From IMG/VR virus record IMGVR_UViG_3300048079_000038, positions 1 to 28,206 of that record: a DNA stretch of 28,206 nt; one strand, given 5' to 3'. Shown here piece by piece: positions 7,245-15,230 of the stretch. This DNA is from a virus. Below the pieces are notes generated by a model. The model was given only the letters and a program-made list of their open reading frames with translations, was not told the DNA's origin and did not search any database. Made by a program: the position numbers and the translations under genes. Numbering within the stretch: the first letter of the stretch is position 1; each line of letters opens with the position of its first letter.

Positions 7245-7787
7245 TTACCACTCCCGCCCGCCCGGGAGCAGGCGCCCGATCGTCCCCGCCACGAGCCTCT
7301 GGATGAGCGAGGGCCGGTGCGTCGTCCTCCACGCCTGCGCGCAGTCCTGGAGCTTGAGCGTGGTCGAGAGACACGGCACGAGCGGCGCGAACATCACGGC
7401 GCCGGCGTATTCCGCGCCGGCCACGAGCTTGTCTTTCCAGTCCTCGCCCTTCACGAGGATGTCGGGCTTGATCTCCCGGATGAGAGCCTCCGGATCGTCC
7501 TCATCGAAGAGACAGGCACGATCGACGCACGCGAGCGCCGCCACGATCGCCACGCGCTCGGCCTGCGGCACGACCGGACGGCCGTTGCCCTTGAGCCTTC
7601 GAACCGAGGGAGAGGAATTGACACCGACCAACAGGACGTCCGCCCGCGCCCTCGCCCACTCGAGCGTCCGGACGTGCCCGAGGTGGAGGATGTCGAAGCA
7701 CCCGTTCGTGAAGGCGATCCGCATCCCGCACGCCCTCTCGATCTGGGCGTAGCCCTTGATGTGCTCCCGCTCGATGATCTGGCCCAT
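7245..7787 (-). CDS. HldE C-terminal-type nucleotidyltransferase (heptose-1-P adenylyltransferase family)
   Basis: 180 residues, ATG at 7787 with AGGAGG in the leader. The sequence is a close match by eye to the C-terminal half of HldE/RfaE: TNGCFDILHLGH (27-38) with the HxGH nucleotide-binding motif at 35-38, VGVNSSPSVRRLKG (54-67), AERVAIVAALACVD, KPDILVKGEDW (107-117) and LSTT (140-143). That family transfers AMP to heptose 1-phosphate to give ADP-heptose. Related enzymes use CTP with glycerol phosphate. All family motifs appear intact, so it is probably active. It sits between the YW miniprotein and the Mu F-like gene, an unexpected place for a sugar-nucleotide enzyme. Its real substrate here is unknown. 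Confidence 0.85.
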   Translation of the reverse strand: MGQIIEREHIKGYAQIERACGMRIAFTNGCFDILHLGHVRTLEWARARADVLLVGVNSSPSVRRLKGNGRPVVPQAERVAIVAALACVDRACLFDEDDPEALIREIKPDILVKGEDWKDKLVAGAEYAGAVMFAPLVPCLSTTLKLQDCAQAWRTTHRPSLIQRLVAGTIGRLLPGGREW

Positions 7788-7799
7788 GCGTTCCTCCTC

Positions 7800-8048
7800 T
7801 CAGAATTTCCCGCTATCGTCATCCTCGTCTCGCGCGCTCAAGGACGCGATCAGGGTCAGGATCGCTTGCTCTTCTTCGCGTCGGCGGAGGCGTTCAATCT
7901 CAAGCTCCTTCTCGCGCTTCTTCCGCCTTGCCGTGCGGATGAATCTTATCACGCCCCCGTCTACGACGCCAGCCTGCACGGGGGCACCCGCCCAGTAGTT
8001 CGCTTGCCAGTAGTTCGCCTTCCAGTAGCTCGCGCCGAAAAAGTTCAT
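7800..8048 (-). CDS. YW-repeat miniprotein with charged helix
   Basis: 82 residues, ATG at 8048 overlapping the fibre stop by ATGA. The N-terminus carries three tandem YW-x-A units (SYWKANYWQANYWAG). A hydrophobic stretch (VQAGVVDGGVIRFI) follows, then a very basic segment and a long charged helix (KREKELEIERLRRREEEQ) ending in an acidic tail. Miniproteins with tandem YW-x-A motifs follow fibre genes in many phages, as I recall, but their role is not known to me. Aromatic repeats could pack against the fibre or bind sugar. That is speculation. Coupling to the fibre gene suggests joint function, perhaps as a fibre chaperone or cap. Confidence 0.65.
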   Translation of the reverse strand: MNFFGASYWKANYWQANYWAGAPVQAGVVDGGVIRFIRTARRKKREKELEIERLRRREEEQAILTLIASLSARDEDDDSGKF

Positions 8049-9358
8049 GGCGAATGCGTCACCGTCGTCCTGTTGCCGCTGGCGTCGGCCACCGACGTGA
8101 TCCTGTCAGCGGAGTCGGGCAGGTTGCGGAAGACCGTGCCGCCCGGCCCGCCGGACGCCTTCCCGGCGACGGCCGCGGCCATGAGCCGGAGGGTCTGCCG
8201 GAGCGTGTAGCCGACTTCCACGCCGTTGGCGAGGTCAAGGAGCACGGATGCGACCGCGTCCCGCTCCCCGGCCGTGAGCGTCATGGCCTCCCCGGGCGCC
8301 GCGCGCGAGGAGACGGCCACATCCAAGGCTGGCGCTTCGGAGACCCCGATGGCAGCCGCCGCGATCGAGGCGGCCGTGATGACGTCCGCGTCGAGCCCCT
8401 CCACCTGCGAGCGCATCTTCCCGCCGGAGAGCGTGACCGGGAGCCGGGTCTGCAGGTCGTCGGTGTCGGCCTGGACTCCCGCCACTGCCGCCGCTGTCGC
8501 AAGACCCGCCTGGATCTCGGCGATGGCGGAAGCCGCGAGCGCGTCGGCGTCAATCGCATCAGTGGCGATGGCCGCCGCGTCGATGGCCCCTGCCGCGAAC
8601 TTGGCGGCCGTGATCGCCGCTGCCGCGATGGCGTCTGCGTCGATCGCTCCCGTACCGATAGCGGCGGCATCAATCGCGCCAGACGCGAACTTCGCCGCGG
8701 TGATGGCCGCCGCCGCGATGGCCGTTGCTGTGACGACCGCGGCCTGCATCTCGCCAACGCTCACGTCCACCCGGCCCGTGATGAGGGCGTTCGGTGTCAC
8801 GTTGAGCCACTGGGCGATGTCCACGCGGCCCGCTCTGATGAGGTGGAAGATCGACGTCGCATCCGGGTTCGTCACCCAGTTGGGGACGACGCTGGCCACC
8901 TTGGTGGAGCCCACGTAGTCGGAGATGAGGCGGACCTGCCCCACGCCGGTCCCGCCCACGATGGCGACGAGCTGGTCAAGGTAGAAGTCGTCCGTCGCGG
9001 ACGCTGAAGCATCGAGCGTGATGGTACCCGCCGCGCCCGCCTGTGCCTTCCGCGTCCTCACGCCCGTCTCCGTGTAGAGCGTGATGACGCGGGTGATCCC
9101 GACGGTTGACTTGGTCTGGATGACAACCGTGTCCGCCTCCATCTCCGTCGCCGTGAGGTCGAGGAAGTAGATACCGGAGGCGACGGCTATCTCCGTCGCT
9201 TCATTCGTGCAGTCCGCGAAAGTCCCGCCATCCTTGCTCACTTCGCTGTCCAGTCCGGCCGCGCCCGTGAGCGGTTGCCCGTTGGCGCCGATGATGGAGT
9301 AGTAGAGCCGATGCGCGACTCCGAAGTAGGCCGTCGCCTTCGCGTCGCTCGCCGCCAT
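8045..9358 (-). CDS. Fibre-like virion protein with alanine-rich repeats
   Basis: 437 residues, ATG at 9358, starting directly after the stop of the portal-side gene block. Residues 1-100 are beta-rich (AHRLYYSIIGANG, IYFLDLTATEMEAD), resembling an attachment domain. Residues about 110-200 include VGGTGVGQVRLISDYVG and WLNVTPN. Residues 219-278 are two copies of a 30-residue unit, ITAAKFA-x-GAIDAAAI followed by AIDADA, of the type found in phage tail and head fibres where it builds long thin shafts. A Gly-rich C-terminus follows (KASGGPGGTVFRNL). The fibre class is recognised by repeat style. Because the gene sits among portal and head genes, it could be a head fibre rather than a tail fibre. 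Confidence 0.72.
   Translation of the reverse strand: MAASDAKATAYFGVAHRLYYSIIGANGQPLTGAAGLDSEVSKDGGTFADCTNEATEIAVASGIYFLDLTATEMEADTVVIQTKSTVGITRVITLYTETGVRTRKAQAGAAGTITLDASASATDDFYLDQLVAIVGGTGVGQVRLISDYVGSTKVASVVPNWVTNPDATSIFHLIRAGRVDIAQWLNVTPNALITGRVDVSVGEMQAAVVTATAIAAAAITAAKFASGAIDAAAIGTGAIDADAIAAAAITAAKFAAGAIDAAAIATDAIDADALAASAIAEIQAGLATAAAVAGVQADTDDLQTRLPVTLSGGKMRSQVEGLDADVITAASIAAAAIGVSEAPALDVAVSSRAAPGEAMTLTAGERDAVASVLLDLANGVEVGYTLRQTLRLMAAAVAGKASGGPGGTVFRNLPDSADRITSVADASGNRTTVTHSP
8525..8704 (-). repeat. Two tandem 90-bp units encoding the fibre shaft repeat
   Basis: Codons 219-248 (8615-8704) and 249-278 (8525-8614) of the fibre gene encode the same 30-residue unit with a few substitutions, such as ASGAID versus AAGAID and AIGTGAID versus AIATDAID. 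The exact 90-base period shows a recent or constrained duplication. Shorter echoes of the A-I-x-A-x-A-I pattern flank the block at about codons 207-218 and 279-290. Confidence 0.8.
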
Positions 9359-10186
9359 CTATGCCGCCTTTCTCTCTGCGAATGTCGGTGCTACCCGGTC
9401 TCTCATGACCATCGTACCCTGTCCCAGCGAAGTCCACGGAACCATGTCGGCACCCTTCAGGCTACCCTCGACGCTTTGGAGGACTGGAAGGTTGAGTTCT
9501 GACTCGTAGAGCGCGAGCATCGCCGAGGCTTGGTCGGAGGCCGACGTGGTCGGGTCCGTGGTCTCGGACGTCGAAGTCACGATCCTGAACTCACCGCGAG
9601 CCGCCATGTTGGCGGCCGCGCCGCCGCCGGTCGTGTTCGCGCCCGTGATGTCGAAGGCTGTGTAATTGACCGAGACGCCGTAAGTCGTGAGCGCCGCCTC
9701 TACCGCACCGCCGCGGATCATGAGGTGTTCCCGCGAGACCATGCCGGAGAGCGTCATCGCACCCGCGTCCACGCCGTCGTTGGCGAGGACGCCGGACGCT
9801 TCCAGAGTCAAGAGCTTCGCATTGTCCATCGTGAAGCGCCAGCCCGTCGCCGCCTTGGCCGCGATGCTGGATGAGAAGGTGATGGTGACGGTTGCTCCCG
9901 ACACCTCCGCCGTCGCGTTCTGCTTGGCCCAGACGGAGACGACCGCGCCCGCATTGGCCCCGCCTTGGCCGTTGCAGAACTCCTTGACCTTGAGGAGCAC
10001 GTTCAACCCGACGCTGATGGACTCGACCTCGCTCGTCTCCCCGTCGGTCGTCGATGCGTTGTCCTTGGCGATGACTAGGATGAGCAAGTCACCGACATTG
10101 ATCGCCGCCTCCGTGGTAGAGAGCCAAGTGAGACCGGCCGTCTTATTGGCCTGACTCATGAACGTTCCCTGAGAGACGAAGGCCAT
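9359..10186 (-). CDS. Beta-rich phage structural protein
   Basis: 275 residues. The ATG at 10186 shares one base with the portal stop (TGATG), with GGAGG upstream in the portal end. The sequence alternates hydrophobic and Ser/Thr/Asn residues throughout: INVGDLLILVIAKDN, VVSVWAKQN, ATVTITFSSSIAAKA and VSREHLMIRGG. This is the signature of a beta-sandwich virion protein, and a start with I-x-V-G-D-L-L-I-L-x-I-x-x-D-N is a style I associate with phage surface or capsid-accessory proteins. There is no catalytic motif. Location between portal and fibre suggests a fibre anchor or capsid decoration. I cannot name the family. Confidence 0.65.
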   Translation of the reverse strand: MAFVSQGTFMSQANKTAGLTWLSTTEAAINVGDLLILVIAKDNASTTDGETSEVESISVGLNVLLKVKEFCNGQGGANAGAVVSVWAKQNATAEVSGATVTITFSSSIAAKAATGWRFTMDNAKLLTLEASGVLANDGVDAGAMTLSGMVSREHLMIRGGAVEAALTTYGVSVNYTAFDITGANTTGGGAAANMAARGEFRIVTSTSETTDPTTSASDQASAMLALYESELNLPVLQSVEGSLKGADMVPWTSLGQGTMVMRDRVAPTFAERKAA

Positions 10187-12387
10187 CAGGCGTCGACCTC
10201 CACGATCTCGTCCATGTTTCCGTACTGGTCGCGCTTGACGATGAACTTCGTCCTCTTCCGCGGTGGACGTGTGGGTTCGAACGCCTTGACCACCGGCGCG
10301 GGGGCGGGCGGCACGACGTTGTGGACTTCCACCTTTGGGACGTCCTGCTTCTCGACGGCGATGTTGACGACGGTGGGCTCCGGCTTCTCCACCTTGATCA
10401 GGTTCTCGATCTGCACGTTCGGCGCCGGGGCCGCTGCGAGGTGGATCTGCGGGCTGAACTTTATCTCCGCAGGCTGGATGTTGATCGTCGGCTCGAGCCT
10501 GATCATCGGGAGCGTCATCGACACCCTGTCCCCCTTCCTCACGTCCGACTCCTGGGAAGCGGCCTTGCCTGCGATCCTCGACGCTTCCGGTTCCAGCACC
10601 TGGCGGAGGGCCCGCGCGAGGTCTCCGGAATGATGGGCCGCGTCGCGCGCCGCAGGGGGCGCGAGCCGAACGGGCTGGCGCTTCCGGCGCCGGCTGTCGA
10701 AGATGAACTGCAGGCGCTCGGCGGTGTCGGCCTTCTCGATCTCGGCGCGGATCTCGCTCGCTTCGGCGTCCGGCAGGAAGTCGCAGGAGAACTTCCCGGC
10801 AGCGGGCTTGCCGATCCTCGTTGTCGCGAACCGCTCCCACTTGTCGAGCTCCTGGACCTGGCAGCGCATGAGCGCGAGCTCGTACGGCGTGCTCTCGTAG
10901 GGGGCAACGCCGCCGGACTCAACACCTCCACCGAATCCGCCGAATCCTCCGCCTGCACCGCCTCCGGCACCCGCGGCCTGCATCGTGAGGCCCTCGCCGT
11001 CCGGCCGCGGATCGAGGCCCTCCTCTTCGCGGATCTCGTTGGCCGTGAAGATGCCCGCCTTCTTGTACTCGACGTTCCGATGCACCCGCTTCTCGGTCAT
11101 CCGCGAGCGGTCGGTGATCCAGTTGAACCGCAGGTGGGGCATCTGGAACTCGTCGCGGACGATCTCGTTGACGATCCGCTCGATGAAGAGCTTCGCCGCG
11201 CCCACGCCGCCCTCAGCCTCGACGTCGCCCATCTCCTGCGCGACGGCCCGGTTGGTGAGCTGGATGAACGCCATCGGGGAGATCCCGAACGTGAAGCAGG
11301 AGATCCGGGCCAGCCACTCGTCCCACTTGTTGAACAGGCCAAAGATCTCCTCGTCGTGCCACTTCGTGAGGTCGAAGCCCTTCGGGAGGAACTTGATCTT
11401 CACCTGGTCCTGCGGGTTCCCTGAGAGCGTCGAGTTGAACCACTGCTCGAAGCCCTTGATGTCTTCCGGGCCCCAGTCCTCCGGCACGCCGGCGAGGCCC
11501 TTCGGGATGTTCGTGTCGCTGAACATGGCGAGGTTGTAGATCTCGCGCCTGATCCCCATGTTGGCGATGATGACCATCTGCTCGACTTCGCCGAACCCGT
11601 AGAACTTGTGGGACCTCCTGTTGTAGGGCCGGTACATGAAGTCCGAGCGGTTGAGGTTGCAGTAAGGGACGCCGAACTGGAACTGCTGGTAGGCGGGGAC
11701 CTCCTCGTAGCCCACGGTCGCGACAGGCTCGAAGCCGCGCTCATCGGAGAGCGGCTTGATCGACGCGCCGTCCACCACCTCGAGCGCCCACAGCCGCCCG
11801 GCCATGTCGCGGTGCTTGTAGATCGAGGCCGCGTCGAGGACGAACCGATCCTCGAGGACCTGGCCGACCCACTCGTCCCACGAGCTGCGCTTGTCCGGCT
11901 TCTCGAGGAAGGTCTTGACGAAGCTGATCTCCTCTTGGTAGACCATCGCGCTCGACCGATCCTCCGGCACGATGTCCCACTCGTGGCCCTTGATCAGCTT
12001 CTTGATGTGCTCGATGATGACCCTGACCAACGTGTAGTCACCGAGCGCACGGAGCTGGGAGAAGGTGATCTCCTCGGTCGAGCGCGGCTGCATCGCGATG
12101 TTGTAGCCGGGCTGGAACTGGAACTTCTTCGGGGGCTCTCCGTCCGCGCGCTTGGGCTGGAGCGGAAGGCCAGGCGAGAACCACGGCTCGCTCCCGAGGA
12201 AGACATCGCTGAACCGGGACATGTCGGAGCTCGAGAGGAAGCCCACTCTCTCGCCGAACTTGGCGAGGCCTCCGATGGCGCGGATGAGGGGGCCCGGCCT
12301 ACGGCCGCTGGTTCCAGACGCTGCGCCACTCTTCGGCGATGGCCTTGTTGATGGCACCAGCGCCTGCGCCTGCTTGTCGTCGACCAT
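10186..12387 (-). CDS. Portal protein with long C-terminal extension
   Basis: 733 residues. The ATG at 12387 follows GGAGGGAGAAC, the best start in the frame, even though it lies 89 bases inside the terminase gene. The central part (about 130-500) is typical of portal proteins: AALEVVDG-type clip segments (RLWALEVVDGASIKPL), RSDFMYRPYNRRSHKFYGFGEVEQM, and FGISPMAFIQLTNRA leading to a long helix. The protein forms the dodecameric DNA channel at the capsid vertex and docks the terminase. After a Gly-rich linker near residue 500, a C-terminal segment of about 100 residues alternates Val, Pro and charged residues (VEKPEPTVVNIAVEKQ), a tail often seen in such portals. The usual portal length is 400-600, so this one is long. 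Confidence 0.88.
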   Translation of the reverse strand: MVDDKQAQALVPSTRPSPKSGAASGTSGRRPGPLIRAIGGLAKFGERVGFLSSSDMSRFSDVFLGSEPWFSPGLPLQPKRADGEPPKKFQFQPGYNIAMQPRSTEEITFSQLRALGDYTLVRVIIEHIKKLIKGHEWDIVPEDRSSAMVYQEEISFVKTFLEKPDKRSSWDEWVGQVLEDRFVLDAASIYKHRDMAGRLWALEVVDGASIKPLSDERGFEPVATVGYEEVPAYQQFQFGVPYCNLNRSDFMYRPYNRRSHKFYGFGEVEQMVIIANMGIRREIYNLAMFSDTNIPKGLAGVPEDWGPEDIKGFEQWFNSTLSGNPQDQVKIKFLPKGFDLTKWHDEEIFGLFNKWDEWLARISCFTFGISPMAFIQLTNRAVAQEMGDVEAEGGVGAAKLFIERIVNEIVRDEFQMPHLRFNWITDRSRMTEKRVHRNVEYKKAGIFTANEIREEEGLDPRPDGEGLTMQAAGAGGGAGGGFGGFGGGVESGGVAPYESTPYELALMRCQVQELDKWERFATTRIGKPAAGKFSCDFLPDAEASEIRAEIEKADTAERLQFIFDSRRRKRQPVRLAPPAARDAAHHSGDLARALRQVLEPEASRIAGKAASQESDVRKGDRVSMTLPMIRLEPTINIQPAEIKFSPQIHLAAAPAPNVQIENLIKVEKPEPTVVNIAVEKQDVPKVEVHNVVPPAPAPVVKAFEPTRPPRKRTKFIVKRDQYGNMDEIVEVDA

Positions 12388-13882
12388 GTTCTCCCTCCAG
12401 AACTTCTGCAGCCCCGGGGATCTCCGTCGCCGCCCGCGCGCCCACCGCGGCCTTGAGCGTCGACTCCGGGATGGCCTTCGCCTTCGAGGCCCGCCGCGCG
12501 AGCTCGAGGAAGCCCCATCCAGGCTTCGATCCGCGGGCGAGTCGTTCGGCGATGTCCGCCGGCAGAGCCGCGAGAGCAAGCGCGTCCGCCCTGTCCGGGC
12601 TGTAGCCGAGCCGGCGCTTCGCCTCTGCCTTCTCCTCGAGCTTGTGCTGGCCCTTCGAAGTCATCTTGTACCGCAGGACCGACAGGTCCCGCAAGAGCTT
12701 TCTGTCGGCGGGGTCGATCGCGATGGTGCCCTCCCGGAAGCGCTCGCGCAGGCTCCAGAAGAGTTCCGTCCTCGCGTTGAGGTGCTTCTCCTCGTCGGTC
12801 GCCGAGGCCCCGAAGTTTATGGCCGAGACCATGTGCCCCTGCTCGCGCAGCCGATCCGTCACGCCACCCCCCAGGCCGGTGTCGTCCACGCGGACGTTCT
12901 TCGGCTCGATGCCGGCGTTGATCGCGGCCTTGGCGTGCCCCGCGGTCTGCATGAGGTCCTGGCCCTGGACGACGCGCTCGACCCTGAAGCGGAGCCCGTC
13001 TCCCCGCACGTCGACCGTCTCATCCGATCCGAAGCGGGCGATGTCAAGGCCCATCGTGTCGGGGCCGGTCCCGCGCTCGCCGGAACGCCAGAGGTCGTAG
13101 GCCCGCTCGATCCACGCGATCGGGATGAGCGTGTCGGCGATCGTGTCCGGCAGGATGCCCTCGACGCGCGCGAGCCAGACAGGCGACTCCTCCCCGTACT
13201 CGGCCCGCATCTCGTCGATCCAGACTTTCGAGCAGTGGGACGACTTCCTGCTGTCCAAGCGGAAGCACTTGAAGCGATCAGCTTTGCGGGTCAGCATCGC
13301 GGCGAACTCGTTGTCCGGCTCGCAGATCGGGTTGCCGAAGACGAAGAGCTTGGCGTTTCCCTCGGCCGTCATGAGGGAGTTGATGGCCTGCCAGAGTCTC
13401 TGCTGCACCCCTTGGGCCTCAGTCACGATGATGAGGATGTTCGGCGCGTGGACGCCCTGGAAGGCGTCGGCGTCGACGGCGGTGTAGCCGATCATGTAGT
13501 GGTGCGGGTGGCCGCTCTTCAGCTTCGGCGCCTCCGGGAGGAGCTCGCCGCCGATCGGATACTTCGCCTTCTTGTACGCCGCCCGGATCTCCCCCCACAC
13601 GATCTGCTCGACTTGGCGCTGGCTCGGGCCGGTGGTGATGACGATCGAGGGGTAGAACGTGACGTGGTACCGCAGGGCGAGGCGCGCGGCTAGGAAGTCC
13701 TTTCCGCTCGAATGGCCCGACGTCACCACGATCGAACGGTGCTGATCGAACTCGTCGACGATGGGCTTCTGCTGCTCGTCCAAGGTCTCGCCGAGAACTT
13801 GCTCGATGAAGAAGCGCGCGCCCTTCCCCGGTTCGGCAACGTTGCGCCAGAGCTCGAGCTCCGCCTCGGTCGGCTCATGCAC
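12299..13882 (-). CDS. terL: Terminase large subunit (ATPase and nuclease)
   Basis: 527 residues, GTG start at 13882, GGAGGG eight bases upstream, overlapping the small subunit by 8 bases. ATPase: Walker A GHSSGKD (56-62), Walker B ILIIVTEAQ (149-157, an unusual TEA where DEA is common), and coupling motif VFGNP (181-185). RNase H-like nuclease: D280 in MGLDIARFGSDET, D333/D334 in RVDDTGLGGGVTDRL, and D430/D433 in SPDRADALALA. It powers DNA packaging through the portal and cuts concatemers. The last 60 residues (Ala/Gly-rich, ending VWNQRP) extend past the nuclease and are encoded on top of the portal start. All key residues appear present. Confidence 0.93.
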   Translation of the reverse strand: MHEPTEAELELWRNVAEPGKGARFFIEQVLGETLDEQQKPIVDEFDQHRSIVVTSGHSSGKDFLAARLALRYHVTFYPSIVITTGPSQRQVEQIVWGEIRAAYKKAKYPIGGELLPEAPKLKSGHPHHYMIGYTAVDADAFQGVHAPNILIIVTEAQGVQQRLWQAINSLMTAEGNAKLFVFGNPICEPDNEFAAMLTRKADRFKCFRLDSRKSSHCSKVWIDEMRAEYGEESPVWLARVEGILPDTIADTLIPIAWIERAYDLWRSGERGTGPDTMGLDIARFGSDETVDVRGDGLRFRVERVVQGQDLMQTAGHAKAAINAGIEPKNVRVDDTGLGGGVTDRLREQGHMVSAINFGASATDEEKHLNARTELFWSLRERFREGTIAIDPADRKLLRDLSVLRYKMTSKGQHKLEEKAEAKRRLGYSPDRADALALAALPADIAERLARGSKPGWGFLELARRASKAKAIPESTLKAAVGARAATEIPGAAEVLEGEHGRRQAGAGAGAINKAIAEEWRSVWNQRP

Positions 13883-14480
13883 CGTTCGTTCCCTCCTCGG
13901 TGATGGACTTCCAGTCCCCGTTCGTGCCGTGGCCGTTGCTGCTGTTGCCCCCGTTCCCGCCGGCGCCGTTCGCAGGCTCCGGCGCAGGCGAGACGGGCGG
14001 GCCGGGCAGAACCTCGATCAGCTTCATGGGCAGCCTGCCGGGCTCGACAGCCTTCCCGTTCAGGATCTGGACGATCATCTGCAGGTTCGATCCTCGGTTG
14101 CGTTCGCCCGCCTCGGCCGGCAGCATGAGGCCTTCGCATCTGGCGAGCCGCTCGAGCTGCCGGCCCGCGGTCTCGATGATGAGGGCTTTCTCGCGCGGCT
14201 CGATGAGCACGTTCTGAATGACCTCAGCCAGCAGCACGAGCGACGCGTTCGCCACCGAGATCAGATTCTTGTACGTCTCGTTCGCGTGGATGTCCCGGTC
14301 GATGACGCTGGCCCGCAGGAGACACTGGACTTTCGGATCACGGAGAAGCCTGCTCCCTGCCTTGTCGGCATACTTCGGGGCGTAGCCCGCCTCGAGCGCC
14401 GCCTTCTTGCCGTTGCCGTAGCGGGCGTAGAGCTCGGCGAAGCGGGCCCGGCGGCTGGTGGTCGCGATCGGCTGGGCCAT
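13875..14480 (-). CDS. terS: Terminase small subunit
   Basis: 201 residues, ATG at 14480. It begins with a helix-turn-helix DNA-recognition region: RFAELYARYGNGKKAALEAGYAPKYADKAGSRLLRDPKV by pieces (residues 13-50), the standard small-terminase pattern of a G-N-x-x-x-A-x-x-A-G-Y core followed by SRLL. A long helical central part (ALIIETAGRQLERLARC) is the likely oligomerisation region, and the C-terminus is disordered, Gly/Asn-rich. It selects the packaging site and regulates TerL, encoded immediately downstream. Unlike its neighbours the gene has no Shine-Dalgarno site. An extended -10-like element lies 9 bases before the ATG, so a leaderless message is possible. Confidence 0.88.
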   Translation of the reverse strand: MAQPIATTSRRARFAELYARYGNGKKAALEAGYAPKYADKAGSRLLRDPKVQCLLRASVIDRDIHANETYKNLISVANASLVLLAEVIQNVLIEPREKALIIETAGRQLERLARCEGLMLPAEAGERNRGSNLQMIVQILNGKAVEPGRLPMKLIEVLPGPPVSPAPEPANGAGGNGGNSSNGHGTNGDWKSITEEGTNGA

Positions 14481-14489
14481 CGTCAGGAA

Positions 14490-14498
14490 ATCATACCA
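14490..14498 (-). promoter_or_regulatory. Extended -10 promoter candidate before the terminase genes
   Basis: Minus-strand TGG followed by TATGAT (hexamer 14490-14495) matches an extended -10 element, TG-n-TATAAT with one mismatch. No good -35 box lies 16-18 bases upstream. Nine bases separate the hexamer from the terS ATG, so initiation seven or so bases downstream would leave a leader of only a few bases. This fits the missing ribosome binding site. It is the only such element at a late-gene boundary here. Confidence 0.4.
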
Positions 14499-14508
14499 CG
14501 CCCGAGGG

Positions 14509-14892
14509 TCATGGGCGCTGCCCGTCTTTCAAGAGTTCAAGCCCTCTCTGCCTGCGGATCTCTCCTCCATCCTCGATGCAGCGGGGGCACACGGCGACGG
14601 TCTCCCCGCGCGCGCCCGGCTTCAGGATGGCGGTGATGATGACCCCCGGCTTCGAGTGGAGCGGGCAAACGAGCAGTACGCGGCCGGACCGCGAGGCCTC
14701 GAAGTCAGGCTTCCTTTGCTGAAGCGCGATCGTCCGCTCGAGGGCGAGGATCTCACGGCGCACAGCGCAGAGCTCGGCCACGCTCCTCCAGTACTCGGCA
14801 CTCCCGTATGTCACTTCCGGCATTCGCTGGTCGAGCCTGGCTTCCCGGAACTGCGCGTCGGCCAGCAGCTTCTCGTTCGCGGTCGTCTTCAC
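14509..14892 (-). CDS. Putative zinc-ribbon protein upstream of terminase
   Basis: 127 residues, GTG at 14892 with GGAG five bases upstream, overlapping the thioredoxin-fold gene stop by GTGA. The N-terminal half is a charged helix pair (EKLLADAQFREARLDQRM, AVRREILALERTIALQQR). The C-terminal half contains CPLH (76-79) and CPRC (102-105) separated by a beta-like stretch (GVIITAILKPG), a probable C-H-C-C zinc ribbon. The family is unknown to me. Zinc-ribbon proteins next to terminases sometimes help packaging or late transcription. Nothing in the sequence decides between these. Confidence 0.68.
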   Translation of the reverse strand: MKTTANEKLLADAQFREARLDQRMPEVTYGSAEYWRSVAELCAVRREILALERTIALQQRKPDFEASRSGRVLLVCPLHSKPGVIITAILKPGARGETVAVCPRCIEDGGEIRRQRGLELLKDGQRP

Positions 14893-15227
14893 GGTTTCTC
14901 CGTCGCCTCGAGGATCGCCTTCGCGAGGCGCTCGCCGAGGGCCTCCCTGGCGTAGGGGCCTATCCAGAACCCGCGGCGTTTCCCGCCCACGAAGAGTTGC
15001 GTCGTCGGCAGATCCTCTACCCCGTGGATGCCCACCGCAGTTGGATTCTCCAGACCGTCGATGGTGAAGAAGCGCGCCATGGCCACCATCTCCTCGGCCA
15101 CCGACTGGAACTCCGGCGCGAAGTGGTCGCATGGCACCGAGAGATGGCTGACGAACGCGACCACTACGGGGCGCTCGGAGTGGAGGAGGACGTGCATAAG
15201 GCCGAGGTCATTCAGCTCGAACGGCAT
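14889..15227 (-). CDS. Thioredoxin-fold protein with a single active-site cysteine
   Basis: 112 residues, ATG at 15227. The order is that of a thioredoxin: a strand RPVVVAFVSHL, then SVPCDHFAPEFQSVAEEM (equivalent to WCGPC-x-x-x-x-P), strand MARFFTIDGLENP, GVEDLPTTQLFVGGKR with the cis-proline region DLPTT, and a final helix REALGERLAKAILEA. The first active-site Cys and the Trp are replaced (S-V-P-C instead of C-x-x-C), leaving one Cys, so a two-cysteine dithiol cycle is not possible. It may be a monothiol enzyme or a structural partner. In phage T7 host thioredoxin is a polymerase processivity factor, but no polymerase partner is visible here. Confidence 0.78.
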   Translation of the reverse strand: MPFELNDLGLMHVLLHSERPVVVAFVSHLSVPCDHFAPEFQSVAEEMVAMARFFTIDGLENPTAVGIHGVEDLPTTQLFVGGKRRGFWIGPYAREALGERLAKAILEATEKP

Positions 15228-15230
15228 GGA

